Shown piece by piece: positions 16,653 through 25,928 of a stretch of DNA of 64,000 bases. A program made the translations under genes and the position numbers. Source of the DNA: JABJAG01 sp038137215 (lineage in GTDB: Bacteria; Pseudomonadota; Alphaproteobacteria; UBA6615); the NCBI GenBank assembly GCA_038137215.1, contig JAYQBG010000008.1, positions 51,392 to 115,391 of the forward strand, in the 5' to 3' direction. The notes under the pieces were generated by a model. It made no database searches. It was not told the origin of the DNA and saw only the letters and a list, made by a program, of their open reading frames with translations. Within the stretch, counting starts at the first letter, position 1; each line of letters begins with the position of its first letter.

Positions 16653-19346
16653 CTACTCCGCCGCGTCGCGACCCTCGTAATCCGCCGGGTCGTAATTCAG
16701 GTTTGGTGCGAGCCAGCGTTCCGCGATGTGCAGTTCCATGCCCTTGCGCCGCGCATAGTCCTCGACCTGGTCGCGTTCGATCTTGCCCACCCCGAAATAG
16801 AGCGCCTCGGGATGTGCGAAATAGAACCCGCTCACCGAAGACGGCGGCCACATGGCATAGCTTTCGGTCAGGGTGACACCGGTTTCTTTTTCGGCGTCGA
16901 GCAGATCGAACAGCGTGCGCTTTTCCGTGTGATCCGGACTGGCCGGATAGCCCGGAGCCGGACGGATGCCGCGATAATCTTCACTGATAAGCTCTGCGTT
17001 GCTCAGGCCCTCATCGGGTGCATAGCCCCAGAACTCCTTGCGCACCCGCTGATGCATCCGCTCGGCGAAGGCCTCGGCCAGGCGGTCAGCGAGCGCCTTG
17101 GCCAGGATCGAGTTGTAGTCGTCGTTTTTACGCTCGAACCGCTCGGCAATCGCATCGATCTCCGACCCCGCGGTGACCACGAATCCCCCGATGTAGTCGG
17201 TGTGCCCGGACTCCGCCGGGGCGATGAAATCCGACAAAGCGAAATTCGGACGCGTGTTGTTGCGCATCATCTGCTGACGGAGCGTGTGCACGACGGCCAG
17301 TTCCTCGCCCATGTCGGCATCGGCATAGATCGTAATGTCGTCATCCGTGGCCTGAGCCGGCCAGAACCCGATCACGGCGCGCGGCACCAGCCAGTTCCCG
17401 TGGATCATCTGGTCGAGCATTTCCTGGGCATCGGCGAAGAGTTCGCGCGCACTCTCGCCGACCACATCATCTTCGAGAATGTCGGGGTACTTGCCCGCCA
17501 GCTCCCAGGTCCGGAAAAACGGCGTCCAGTCGATGAACTCGCGCAATTCGGCAAGGTCATAGGCGTGGAAGGTGCGTGTTCCCAGAAAGGACGGCTCAGG
17601 CGCACGGAAATCGGCCCAGTCCAGCGGCGCCCGGTTTGCGCGCGCGCCCTGTAAGGTCTGACGTCTGGATTTCCGGCCACTGCCGGCGTGTTTTTCGCGG
17701 GCCGCGTCATACTCCGCGCGAATGCAGGCGACATAATCCGCGCGCGCCGTATCCGACAAAAGATTGCTCATCACGCCCACAGCCTTGGAGGCGTCGGGGA
17801 CGTGGATCACCGGCTCATCATAGCCCGGCGCGATCTTCACCGCCGTGTGCAGACGACTCGTTGTTGCGCCACCGATCAGCAGCGGCAGGTTCATCTCCTG
17901 CCGTTTCATTTCGCGTGCCAGATTCACCATCTCGTCCAGGCTCGGGGTGATCAGACCGGACACACCGATCAGGTCCACCTTCTCTTCCACCGCCGTACGG
18001 AGAATTTTCTCGGCCGGCACCATCACGCCCAGATCGACGACATCGTAGTTATTGCACTGAAGCACCACGCCGACGATGTTCTTGCCAATATCGTGGACAT
18101 CGCCCTTCACGGTCGCCATCAGGATCTTGCCATTGGCTTCGGCGGCCTGGCCCGAGGCTTCGCGCTCGGCCTCCATGAAGGGGGTCAGATGGGCGACGGC
18201 CTGTTTCATGACCCGTGCGCTTTTCACCACCTGGGGCAGGAACATCTTGCCCGCACCAAACAGGTCACCCACGACGTTCATGCCGTCCATCAGCGGCCCT
18301 TCGATGACGCGCAACGGACGCTCGGCTTCCAGCCGCGCCTGCTCGGTGTCCTCGATGATATAATCGGTGATTCCGTGAACCAGCGAATATTCCAACCGCT
18401 CGGTCACATTGCCGTCACGCCATTCGAGATTCTTTTCCTGTGCCTCGGTCCCGGCATCGCGATAGTCGTCGGCGATCTCCAGCAGACGGTCGGTCGCATC
18501 CTCGCGGCGGTTAAACAGGACGTCCTCGATCCGCTCCAGCAGGTCTTCGGGGATATCGTCATAAACACCGATCTGTCCGGCATTGACGATGCCCATATCC
18601 ATACCCGCACGGATCGCGTGATACAGGAAGGCCGAATGCATCGCCTCGCGCACCGCGTTGTTGCCGCGGAACGAGAAGGAGAGGTTCGACACCCCACCTG
18701 ACACATGGGCATGGGGCAGTTCGGCGCGAATGCGTTTCGTCGCCTCAATGAAGGCGATGGCGTATTCGTTGTGCTCCTCGATACCTGTGGCGACGGCGAA
18801 GATGTTCGGATCGAAAATGATGTCTTCGGGTGGAAACCCGTTGGTCGTCAGCAGATCGTAGGAGCGCTTACAGATTTCGAACTTCCGGTCGGCGGTATCC
18901 GCCTGCCCGTCTTCATCGAATGCCATCACGACCGTCGCGGCCCCGTAGCGGCGAATCTTGCGTGCCTGCTCAAGAAACGGCTCTTCACCTTCCTTGAGGC
19001 TGATCGAATTCACGATGGCCTTGCCCTGCACACATTTCAGGCCGGCTTCGATGACCGACCATTTCGAGGAGTCGATCATCACAGGCACACGGGAGATATC
19101 CGGTTCGGCGGCGATCAGGTTGAGGAAGCTCACCATCGCCGCTTCGGAATCGAGCATCCCCTCATCCATGTTGATATCGATAACCTGGGCGCCGTTCTCC
19201 ACCTGCTGGCGTGCAACCTCCAGCGCGGTATCGAAATCGTTCGCCTTGATCAGGTCACGGAACCGGGCGGAGCCGGTCACGTTGGTCCGCTCGCCGATAT
19301 TGACGAACTGGCTGCCCGATGCGGCGTTCATATCGACCTCGCTCAT
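16653..19346 (-). CDS. metH: Cobalamin-dependent methionine synthase, folate/B12/AdoMet modules
   Basis: The 897-residue product contains three of the four MetH modules. The pterin-binding module runs from residue ~12 (VNIGERTNVTGSARFRDLI ... VPVMIDSSKWSVIEAGLKC). The cobalamin module at about 390-520 has the base-off motif KGDVHDIGKNIVGVVLQCN and LIGVSGLITPSLDEM. The reactivation module at about 560-890 has the AdoMet motif RPAPGYPASPDHTEK. It transfers a methyl group from 5-methyl-THF to homocysteine through B12. The homocysteine module is on a separate gene immediately upstream, overlapping by 4 bp (ATGA), so the enzyme is a natural two-gene split with coupled translation. Confidence 0.95.
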   Translation of the reverse strand: MSEVDMNAASGSQFVNIGERTNVTGSARFRDLIKANDFDTALEVARQQVENGAQVIDINMDEGMLDSEAAMVSFLNLIAAEPDISRVPVMIDSSKWSVIEAGLKCVQGKAIVNSISLKEGEEPFLEQARKIRRYGAATVVMAFDEDGQADTADRKFEICKRSYDLLTTNGFPPEDIIFDPNIFAVATGIEEHNEYAIAFIEATKRIRAELPHAHVSGGVSNLSFSFRGNNAVREAMHSAFLYHAIRAGMDMGIVNAGQIGVYDDIPEDLLERIEDVLFNRREDATDRLLEIADDYRDAGTEAQEKNLEWRDGNVTERLEYSLVHGITDYIIEDTEQARLEAERPLRVIEGPLMDGMNVVGDLFGAGKMFLPQVVKSARVMKQAVAHLTPFMEAEREASGQAAEANGKILMATVKGDVHDIGKNIVGVVLQCNNYDVVDLGVMVPAEKILRTAVEEKVDLIGVSGLITPSLDEMVNLAREMKRQEMNLPLLIGGATTSRLHTAVKIAPGYDEPVIHVPDASKAVGVMSNLLSDTARADYVACIRAEYDAAREKHAGSGRKSRRQTLQGARANRAPLDWADFRAPEPSFLGTRTFHAYDLAELREFIDWTPFFRTWELAGKYPDILEDDVVGESARELFADAQEMLDQMIHGNWLVPRAVIGFWPAQATDDDITIYADADMGEELAVVHTLRQQMMRNNTRPNFALSDFIAPAESGHTDYIGGFVVTAGSEIDAIAERFERKNDDYNSILAKALADRLAEAFAERMHQRVRKEFWGYAPDEGLSNAELISEDYRGIRPAPGYPASPDHTEKRTLFDLLDAEKETGVTLTESYAMWPPSSVSGFYFAHPEALYFGVGKIERDQVEDYARRKGMELHIAERWLAPNLNYDPADYEGRDAAE

Positions 19347-20401
19347 GCCGCCACCGTGAAGGGTTCAAGGCCGGACAGGCGCATCGCGGTCTCACGAACC
19401 GGAATTTCGCGCGGCGACAAACCGTCGACTGCCGCGTGCAAAGCGGCGATATGGGCCGGCGTGGTCCCGCAGCAACCACCAACGATATTCACCAGGCCCT
19501 CTTCGGCCCATTCCCGCACATAGCCCGCCGTGGTCTCGGCCTCTTCGTCATATTCACCGAACTCGTTGGGAAGCCCCGCATTCGGATAAGCGCAGACAAA
19601 CGTATCGGCGATACGGGAGATTTCCAGAAGATAGGGCCGCATATCCTTGGCCCCGAGCGAACAGTTCAGCCCAATGGTCAGCGGATCGGCGTGGCGCATG
19701 GAATTCCAGAACGCTTCCGGCGTCTGGCCCGTCAGGGTCCGGCCCGACAGATCGGTGATCGTGCCCGAAATCATCACCGGACGGCGTTCACCGGTTTCCT
19801 CAAACAATTCTTCCAGGGCGAAAATCGCGCATTTCGCATTCAGCGTGTCGAAGATCGTCTCGATCAGAAACAGATCGACGTCCCCGGACAGCAAAGCCCG
19901 GGCCGCCTGCTTATAGGCCTCTTTCAACGTATCGAAATCGATCGCCCGAAAGCCGGGGTCATTCACATCCGGCGAGATCGACGTGGTGCGATTGGTCGGA
20001 CCGATGGCACCTGCCGTCCAGCACTGGCGGTCAGGATGACGCGCCATGATGTCGTCACAGGCAGTGCGCGCCAACCGCGCGCCTTCGACATTGATGACAT
20101 CGACATAGTCCTCCATGCCGTAATCGGCCTGGGATATCGTTGTCGCATTGAAAGTGTTGGTCGCGATGATGTCGGCACCGGCTTCCAGGTAGCTGATGTG
20201 AATGTCGTGGACGGCATCCGGGGCGGTCAGGTTCAGAATATCGTTGTTGCCGATCAGATCGTTGCCCAGCCCCTCGAAATGTTTGCCGTGAAAATCGGCA
20301 GATTCCAGCTTCAGCGCCTGAATTTCGGTGCCCATGGCGCCATCGAGCACCAGAATACGTTCTGCCAGTGCGGCGCGGATATCGGCTCGGTTCTCGCTCA
20401 T
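19343..20401 (-). CDS. metH: Homocysteine S-methyltransferase module of split methionine synthase
   Basis: This 352-residue protein is the N-terminal homocysteine-binding barrel of MetH. It opens with RILVLDGAMGTEIQALKLE, and the zinc-binding cysteines are visible in GLNCSLGAKDM and VGGCCGTTPAHIAALH. It must cooperate with the 897-residue partner encoded downstream. Starts and stops overlap by 4 bp with both that gene and metF, giving one tightly packed operon. The same two-gene fission of MetH is known in other Alphaproteobacteria and in xanthomonads. Nothing suggests damage. Confidence 0.94.
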   Translation of the reverse strand: MSENRADIRAALAERILVLDGAMGTEIQALKLESADFHGKHFEGLGNDLIGNNDILNLTAPDAVHDIHISYLEAGADIIATNTFNATTISQADYGMEDYVDVINVEGARLARTACDDIMARHPDRQCWTAGAIGPTNRTTSISPDVNDPGFRAIDFDTLKEAYKQAARALLSGDVDLFLIETIFDTLNAKCAIFALEELFEETGERRPVMISGTITDLSGRTLTGQTPEAFWNSMRHADPLTIGLNCSLGAKDMRPYLLEISRIADTFVCAYPNAGLPNEFGEYDEEAETTAGYVREWAEEGLVNIVGGCCGTTPAHIAALHAAVDGLSPREIPVRETAMRLSGLEPFTVAA

Positions 20402-21279
20402 GACGCGGCCTCTGCCTTCTGCTGGCCGGATGTGATGCCGATATTCTCACAGACCGCCTGGGTCAGCGCGGCGCGGTTGAGAGTGTAGAAATGAAACTCC
20501 GAAACGCCGTGTTCCATGAGGTCGTGGCATTGCTGGCTTGCCACATCGATCGCGACCTGGCGCCGGTCATAGGGATTATCATCCAGACCTTCGAACTTCT
20601 CGGCCAGAAACGACGGCACGCTTGCGCCACACATCGCTGCAAAGCGGCACATACTCTTGAAGTTACTCACCGGCATGATGCCCGGGACCACCGGCACATC
20701 TATCCCGGCTGCCGCCACACGATCCTGGAATTCCAGAAAATGGCGGTTGTCGAAGAAAAACTGGGTGATGGCCTGGTTCGCACCTGCATCGATCTTGCGT
20801 TTCAGATTGTCGAGATCGAATGCCGCGCTTTCGGCTTCGGGGTGGGTTTCGGGATAAGCGGCCACCGAGACCTCGAAATCCTCAACCGCGCGCAGGCCTG
20901 CCACCAGATCGGTCGCATAGGCGTAACCGTCCGGATGGGGCGCATAGGTTTCTTCTCCGTCAGGCGGATCACCGCGCAACGCCACGATGTGACGCACGCC
21001 GGCATCCCAGTAGGAACGGGCCACCTCGTCGATTTCGTCTCGGCTGGCACCCACACATGTCAGATGCGCCGCCGCCACGAGTCCGGCTTCCGTAACAATG
21101 CGCGTTACGGTGGTGTGCGTGCGCGCCCGGGTCGAGCCGCCCGCACCATAGGTCACGGAGACGAATTTCGGGGCCAGCGGCGCGAGCGCACAGACGGTGT
21201 CCCACAGCGTATCTTCCATTTCGGGGGTCTTCGGTGGAAAGAATTCGAAGCTCACCGAAGGGGCCTGTTGCGTGTTCAA
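20398..21279 (-). CDS. metF: 5,10-Methylenetetrahydrofolate reductase
   Basis: The 293-residue TIM-barrel flavoprotein reduces 5,10-methylene-THF to the 5-methyl-THF used by MetH. It starts with VSFEFFPPKTPEMEDTLWDT, where the catalytic Glu lies in FEFFPPK. FAD-binding stretches are FVSVTYGAGGSTRARTH and HIVALRGDPPDG, followed by QAITQFFFDN and PVVPGIMPVSNF. Position between the regulator gene and the two methionine synthase genes, with a 4-bp overlap to the latter, shows a methionine-regeneration operon. Confidence 0.96.
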   Translation of the reverse strand: MNTQQAPSVSFEFFPPKTPEMEDTLWDTVCALAPLAPKFVSVTYGAGGSTRARTHTTVTRIVTEAGLVAAAHLTCVGASRDEIDEVARSYWDAGVRHIVALRGDPPDGEETYAPHPDGYAYATDLVAGLRAVEDFEVSVAAYPETHPEAESAAFDLDNLKRKIDAGANQAITQFFFDNRHFLEFQDRVAAAGIDVPVVPGIMPVSNFKSMCRFAAMCGASVPSFLAEKFEGLDDNPYDRRQVAIDVASQQCHDLMEHGVSEFHFYTLNRAALTQAVCENIGITSGQQKAEAAS

Positions 21280-21290
21280 AATCGTATCGC

Positions 21291-22271
21291 TTATGTTTGA
21301 AGGTTGTTTCGCTGTGCGACGAGGGGCGGCAGGGCGTGAATGTCGGCAGGGCGTGACAAACTCCAGATCCGCACCGTGAGCTGGTCACCGGGAAGATCCC
21401 GACAGTCGCGGCTGTCGAGGCCGGCCTCTACGGCCCAGCCTTCGACATCTGTGCCGCGAAATCCGAGACGCCGGTGTGCGTGCTCGCTGCGCAGCGTCTC
21501 CATCTCGTGGCGGGCAAAATCCAACACCAGGAACCGTCCGCCGGCCTGCAGCACCCGCGCCGCCTCGCGCACCACATCCTGGGGCCGCTCGGCGAAATGC
21601 AGCACCATGTGAAGGATCACGAGTTCGAACACGCCGTCATCGAAGGGCAGATCGTACATATCGGCCTGACGCACGGTGCAATTCTTGAACCGTTCTTCGG
21701 CCAGATTGGACCGGGCAACTGCAAGCATATCACGCGACTGATCGACCCCGATGGCCGTCTCGGCTTGTTCCCCGAACAGTTTCAGCATGCGCCCGGTACC
21801 GGTTCCGATATCCAGCATCCGGTCAATTGCCTCCGCCCCGACCATCTCGCGCAGCGCCTGCTCGACTTCGGCCTCGTCTACATGCAGGGCGCGAATCCTG
21901 TCCCAACGCGCCGCATTCTCGCGAAAATACGCATCCGAGCGCGCAGCACGTTCGCGCAGTATCGCGTCCAGGCGCGCGCGATCCCGGGCGACCAGAACAT
22001 CGTCGCGCGCAATCCGTGCGACCAGAAACCTGACGATGTCGGCTTGTTCACCACCCGCGGGCAGATGAAAAAAAGCCCAGCTTCCTTCCTGATGGCGTTC
22101 CAGCAATCCGGCATCACAGAGCAGCTTCAGATGCCGCGACACACCCGGCTGGCTTTGCCCGAGTATGCGCGTGATTTCGGAAACCGACAGATCGCCCGCC
22201 GCGCACAACGCCAGAATCCGGAGCCGGTTGGGCTCTCCGGCAGCACGCAAAACGGCAAGCAACTGATCCAC
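21291..22271 (-). CDS. ArsR-type regulator fused to a SAM-dependent methyltransferase domain
   Basis: The N-terminal ~90 residues form an ArsR winged helix (LAVLRAAGEPNRLRILALCA, ILGQSQPGVSRHLKLLCDAG) without obvious metal-binding cysteines. From about residue 130 a class I methyltransferase follows (IDRMLDIGTGTGRMLKLFGE, IGVDQSRDMLAVARSNL). The chosen start is GTG at 22271 with AGGAA 9 bases upstream; an ATG at 22364 would add 31 residues and lie inside the palindrome. ArsR-type regulators of the SAM cycle (SahR class) are known to control metF/metH and to sense SAH or SAM; the fused domain could be the sensor. It is the first gene of the metF-metH operon, so autoregulation is likely. Confidence 0.85.
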   Translation of the reverse strand: MDQLLAVLRAAGEPNRLRILALCAAGDLSVSEITRILGQSQPGVSRHLKLLCDAGLLERHQEGSWAFFHLPAGGEQADIVRFLVARIARDDVLVARDRARLDAILRERAARSDAYFRENAARWDRIRALHVDEAEVEQALREMVGAEAIDRMLDIGTGTGRMLKLFGEQAETAIGVDQSRDMLAVARSNLAEERFKNCTVRQADMYDLPFDDGVFELVILHMVLHFAERPQDVVREAARVLQAGGRFLVLDFARHEMETLRSEHAHRRLGFRGTDVEGWAVEAGLDSRDCRDLPGDQLTVRIWSLSRPADIHALPPLVAQRNNLQT

Positions 22272-22353
22272 GTTGAGAATTCCTGTGCCAAGAAACGAAA
22301 CCGGATTCGCAGATGTTGTTTGCAACCGCCCTAACGAATTGGACCCGGGGAAA

Positions 22354-22383
22354 GACATAAACATATATTTATATGTTTATGTC
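22354..22383. promoter_or_regulatory. Perfect 30-bp palindrome at the head of the metF-metH operon
   Basis: GACATAAACATATA and TATATGTTTATGTC flank TT, giving perfect 14-bp arms. It is AT-rich in a GC-rich genome and sits 83-112 bp before the proposed start of the ArsR-methyltransferase gene. ArsR-family dimers bind such AT-rich inverted repeats, so this is very probably the autoregulatory operator for the methionine/SAM operon. Overlap with the promoter would give repression. Confidence 0.75.
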
Positions 22384-22511
22384 AAATAGGATATAGGTCT
22401 TGCAGGGGAATCGAATCGGGCGATTGTATCTTTTTTGCAACACTCGGGGATGTGCTGACCTTTCTCCCCCAGCGCCATATGGTCTTGCAGCATCGCCTGT
22501 GGTAGCAGTCT

Positions 22512-22534
22512 GTGTAAGTCGGGAGGGCTTACAC
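22512..22534. other. Hairpin in the gap upstream of mlaA
   Basis: GTGTAAG and CTTACAC make a perfect 7-bp stem around the loop TCGGGAGGG. It lies in the 270-bp gap (22384-22653) between the methionine operon palindrome and mlaA, where I see no other gene. A purine-rich loop in a 5' leader could bind a regulator, or the repeat could be a DNA operator; neither is shown. Confidence 0.4.
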
Positions 22535-22653
22535 TGACCACGGGGGCGAAGGCGTTAACACTCCTTCAATGGCGATCAGGCAGGTTGGGCCATCTTGATT
22601 TTTGTGAATCGTAGAATCGGGTTGTTCTTGGGTAAGGGAGCCGAAACTGCGAT

Positions 22654-23493
22654 GTGGACGATAAAATGTTGAACTCTTTCTCAGATCTCAAAGTCTTTCG
22701 GTTTACGGCTGCCCTGACTCTGGCGGGTGCCATGGCTGCATGCGCAACTCCACCATCCTCGGATGATCCGGATGCGCTGGCCGCATACGAAGACGCCAAT
22801 GACTCGTTCGAGCCGGCGAACCGCCTGGTGTTCTCCGCCAATGTGATGGTGGACCAGCTTGTGCTTCAGCCGACGGCTGTCACCTACCGCGACGCGTTTC
22901 CCAATGAGTTGAAACCGCCGGTCGAAAACTTCATCACCAATCTGTTCATGCCGCTGAGTTTCATTCATTCGCTGCTTCAGGGTGATATGGACCGGGCAGA
23001 AAAGGCTGCCGCGCGTTTCTTCACCGCGCTGCCGACCTTCCTTCTTGCCGACACCTTCCCGAATGAAGACCCCGTCTTTGAAGATGGCGGGCAGACCCTG
23101 GCGACCTGGGGCTTCAGCGAAGGCCCCTACATTATGCTGCCCCTGCTCGGGCCGTCCTCGGTCCGCGATACGCTGGGCACCGTTGGTGACTTCTTCATCG
23201 ATCCCGTCGGCCATGTTGCCGGCAGCGAAGTTTCTGCAGGACGCCCCGTCGGGAACGTGGTTGTGACCCGGTCACGCAATGTCGAGCAGGTCCGCGAGTT
23301 GCAGCGCACCTCGCTTGATTACTACGCGGCCGTGCGCAGCCTGTACCGACAGCAACGCGCAGCGCAGATTCGGAACGGCGCCTCCGGCCCGGCACAGTCG
23401 GCTCCGACGATCGGGCTTGACCTCGACAACCCGGCCGCACCGAAAGAAAACGCCGGTACCGACGACCAGAAAGAAACCGCAGCCACCAACTAA
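22654..23493 (+). CDS. mlaA: MlaA (VacJ) family outer membrane lipoprotein
   Basis: The 279-residue protein starts with a lipoprotein signal (TAALTLAGAMAACATPP; the lipidated Cys is near residue 29) followed by the MlaA core: YEDANDSFEPANRLVFSANV, ENFITNLFMPLSFIHSLLQG, FLLADTFPNEDPVFEDGGQT and GWG-like TWGFSEGPYIMLPLLGPSSV. MlaA removes phospholipids from the outer leaflet of the outer membrane and hands them to periplasmic MlaC. The GTG at 22654 is used; an ATG at 22666 is also possible. The C-terminal ~60 residues are a low-complexity, Ala/Pro/Asp-rich tail. mlaC follows after 15 bp. Confidence 0.92.
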   Translation: MDDKMLNSFSDLKVFRFTAALTLAGAMAACATPPSSDDPDALAAYEDANDSFEPANRLVFSANVMVDQLVLQPTAVTYRDAFPNELKPPVENFITNLFMPLSFIHSLLQGDMDRAEKAAARFFTALPTFLLADTFPNEDPVFEDGGQTLATWGFSEGPYIMLPLLGPSSVRDTLGTVGDFFIDPVGHVAGSEVSAGRPVGNVVVTRSRNVEQVRELQRTSLDYYAAVRSLYRQQRAAQIRNGASGPAQSAPTIGLDLDNPAAPKENAGTDDQKETAATN

Positions 23494-23508
23494 GAGAGGA
23501 GTTCGACC

Positions 23509-24123
23509 ATGCGCCTCGCTGCTGCATTCGTCCTCGTTCTGACGTTGGTGATCACTGCGCCCCAGGCGCAGGCCGATTCGCATCTCGACGCGTCAGCCGG
23601 GTTCATCAATGGTCTGGCCAACAAGGCCATCAACACCCTCACAGACACAGAGATCACGGCGGAACAGCGGCGCGATGCCTTCCGCGCGTTGTTCCGCGAA
23701 GGCTTTGCCGTCAACGGGATTGCCCGCTTCGTGGCCGGCCGCTACTGGCGCCGGGCGCCAGAAGACGAGCGGGAGGAATATCTTTCGCTCTTCGAGGATG
23801 TGATCGTGAACACCTGGGCAGACCGTTTCTCCCAGTATTCCGGCCAGAAGTTCGAAGTGAAGGGGGCGACCGACGCCACTCCGAACAACTCGAGCGAGAG
23901 CGTGGCTCTGGTAGAGAGCCTGTTCTTCACCAGCCCGACCACGCCCGTTCGGATCGAATGGCGGGTGGCGAGCAAGGGCGATCTGTTCAAGATCGTCGAT
24001 GTGAAGCTCGAGGGCATCAGCTTGGCCACGACCCAGCGCGACGAGTTCAACGCCGTCGTAAGCAAAAGCGGCCGGAAGTTGTCTTCCCTGATCGACGAAC
24101 TGCGGCGGCGGCGGGACAGCTAG
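23509..24123 (+). CDS. mlaC: MlaC-like periplasmic phospholipid carrier (Ttg2 family)
   Basis: This 204-residue protein has a signal peptide (MRLAAAFVLVLTLVITAPQA, cleavage near AQA-DS). The MlaC/Tol_Tol_Ttg2 core follows: EQRRDAFRALFREGFAVNGI, RFVAGRYWRRAPEDEREEYL, then WRVASKGDLFKIVDVKLEGI near the end. It shuttles phospholipids between MlaA and the inner-membrane MlaFEDB transporter, whose genes are not in this window. GAGAGGAG precedes the ATG. The mlaA-mlaC pair is a common alphaproteobacterial arrangement. Confidence 0.92.
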   Translation: MRLAAAFVLVLTLVITAPQAQADSHLDASAGFINGLANKAINTLTDTEITAEQRRDAFRALFREGFAVNGIARFVAGRYWRRAPEDEREEYLSLFEDVIVNTWADRFSQYSGQKFEVKGATDATPNNSSESVALVESLFFTSPTTPVRIEWRVASKGDLFKIVDVKLEGISLATTQRDEFNAVVSKSGRKLSSLIDELRRRRDS

Positions 24124-24156
24124 CTCCCGACCGCGTCTGCGAAACCCTACCCGAGA

Positions 24157-25836
24157 CTAACGTTCGAGCGGCTTGTACTTGATCCGGTGCGGGCGATCCG
24201 CATCCGCGCCCTTGCGACGCTTCAGGTCCTCGGCATAGGCGTCGTAGTTGCCCTCGAACCAGACCACCTCGCTATCGCCTTCAAAGGCCAGGATATGGGT
24301 CGCGATACGGTCCAGGAACCAGCGGTCATGACTGACCACGATGGCGCTACCGGGGAACCCAAGCAAGGCTTCCTCGAGCGCGCGCAGCGTATCCACATCC
24401 AGGTCGTTGGTCGGCTCATCAAGCAGCAGCACGTTGGAGCCCGACTTCAGGACCTTGGCAAGATGCACGCGATTGCGCTCACCGCCTGACAGCTGGCCGA
24501 CGCGCTTTTGCTGATCGGTACTGCGGAAGTTGAATCCGGCAACATAGGCGCGGCTCTGGACCGTGCGCTTACCCAGTTCGATCACATCCAGCCCGTCGGA
24601 GATTTCCTCCCAGACGGTCTTGTCATCGGCCAGCGCATCGCGACTCTGATCGACATAGCCAAGAACAACGGTGTCGCCGATTCGCAGCGTTCCCAAATCC
24701 GGTTCTTCATGCCCGGTGACCATCCTGCAGAAGGTGGTCTTACCGGCACCATTCGGCCCGATCACGCCGACAATTGCCCCCGGCGGCATGCGGAAGCTGA
24801 GATCCTCGATGAGCAGATGATTGCCGAACCCCTTCCGCAGGTTCTCGGCCTCCATGACCAGATCTCCCAGCCGCGGCCCGGGCGGGATGGTGATCTGCTG
24901 ACGCTCGGGTGCCATCTCCTGGCTGTCGGCCACCAGTTTCTCATAGGCCGCGACACGCGCCTTACTCTTGGCCTGACGGGCGCGCGGGCTCTGACGCACC
25001 CATTCCAGCTCTTCCTTGATGGTGCGCTGGCGGGAGCTCTCCTCGCGCTCTTCCTGCGCAAGCCGCTTTTCCTTGGCTTCCAGCCATCCGGTGTAATTCC
25101 CCTCAAAGGGAATCCCCTTGCCGCGGTCGAGTTCGAGAATCCATCCCGCGACATTGTCCAGGAAATAGCGGTCATGGGTCACTGCCACGACGGTTCCGGG
25201 ATAGTTCTCCAGGAATTGTTCCAGCCAGGCGACAGATTCCGCATCGAGATGGTTGGTCGGCTCGTCGAGCAGCAGCATGTCCGGGCGTGACAGAAGCAGC
25301 CGGCACAGCGCCACGCGGCGGCGTTCACCGCCCGACAGCTTGGTCACATCGGCTTCGCCGGGCGGACAGCGCAACGCATCCATCGCGATTTCAATCTGCC
25401 GGTCGAGCTCCCAGGCATCCGACGCATCGATTTCATTCTGAAGTTCGGCCTGCTCGTTGATCAGCGCATCCATCTCGTCGGCGGTCAGATCTTCACCGAA
25501 CCGCATGCTGACCTCGTTGAAACGGTCAAGCAGTGCCTTGGTCTTGGCCACGCCCTCCATCACATTGCCGAGCACGTCCTTGTCAGGATCCAGTGCCGGC
25601 TCCTGCTCCAGGAATCCGACCTCGATCCCGTCGGCAGCCCAGGCTTCGCCCTGAAACTCCGTATCCAGACCAGCCATGATCCGCAGCAGGGTCGATTTGC
25701 CCGCACCGTTCAGACCCAACACGCCAATCTTGGCGCCGGGCATGAAACTCAGCCAGACATCTTCGACAACCTTGCGGCCACCGGGATAGGCCTTCGTCAG
25801 GCCTTTCATCACATAAACGTATTGGGGGTTTGCCAT
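24157..25836 (-). CDS. ettA: Energy-dependent translational throttle protein EttA (ABC-F)
   Basis: The 559-residue protein has two ABC ATPase domains and no membrane segments. Walker A motifs are GLNGAGKSTLLRI and GPNGAGKTTFCRM, signatures LSGGERRRVALC and LSGGERNRVHLA, and Walker B regions DMLLLDEPTNHLD and NVLLLDEPTNDLD. The linker (QSPRARQAKSKARVAAYEKL) is the P-site tRNA interaction motif typical of EttA, and the length matches E. coli EttA. It binds the ribosomal E site and gates the first elongation cycle according to ATP/ADP. It stands alone as a minus-strand gene, convergent with mlaC. Confidence 0.95.
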   Translation of the reverse strand: MANPQYVYVMKGLTKAYPGGRKVVEDVWLSFMPGAKIGVLGLNGAGKSTLLRIMAGLDTEFQGEAWAADGIEVGFLEQEPALDPDKDVLGNVMEGVAKTKALLDRFNEVSMRFGEDLTADEMDALINEQAELQNEIDASDAWELDRQIEIAMDALRCPPGEADVTKLSGGERRRVALCRLLLSRPDMLLLDEPTNHLDAESVAWLEQFLENYPGTVVAVTHDRYFLDNVAGWILELDRGKGIPFEGNYTGWLEAKEKRLAQEEREESSRQRTIKEELEWVRQSPRARQAKSKARVAAYEKLVADSQEMAPERQQITIPPGPRLGDLVMEAENLRKGFGNHLLIEDLSFRMPPGAIVGVIGPNGAGKTTFCRMVTGHEEPDLGTLRIGDTVVLGYVDQSRDALADDKTVWEEISDGLDVIELGKRTVQSRAYVAGFNFRSTDQQKRVGQLSGGERNRVHLAKVLKSGSNVLLLDEPTNDLDVDTLRALEEALLGFPGSAIVVSHDRWFLDRIATHILAFEGDSEVVWFEGNYDAYAEDLKRRKGADADRPHRIKYKPLER

Positions 25837-25928
25837 TTCGCGTATCCGTGGGTTCGGGTGCGCGGGCGTGTATAGAGTATTTAGAGCGGGTGGAAAACGG
25901 GTTCCGTCGCCGCCGCAAAAAGAAAGTC

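Noticed and set aside
16509..18701. Long plus-strand open frames opposite metH
   Set aside because: They are composition-driven shadows of the methionine synthase gene and carry no domain pattern.
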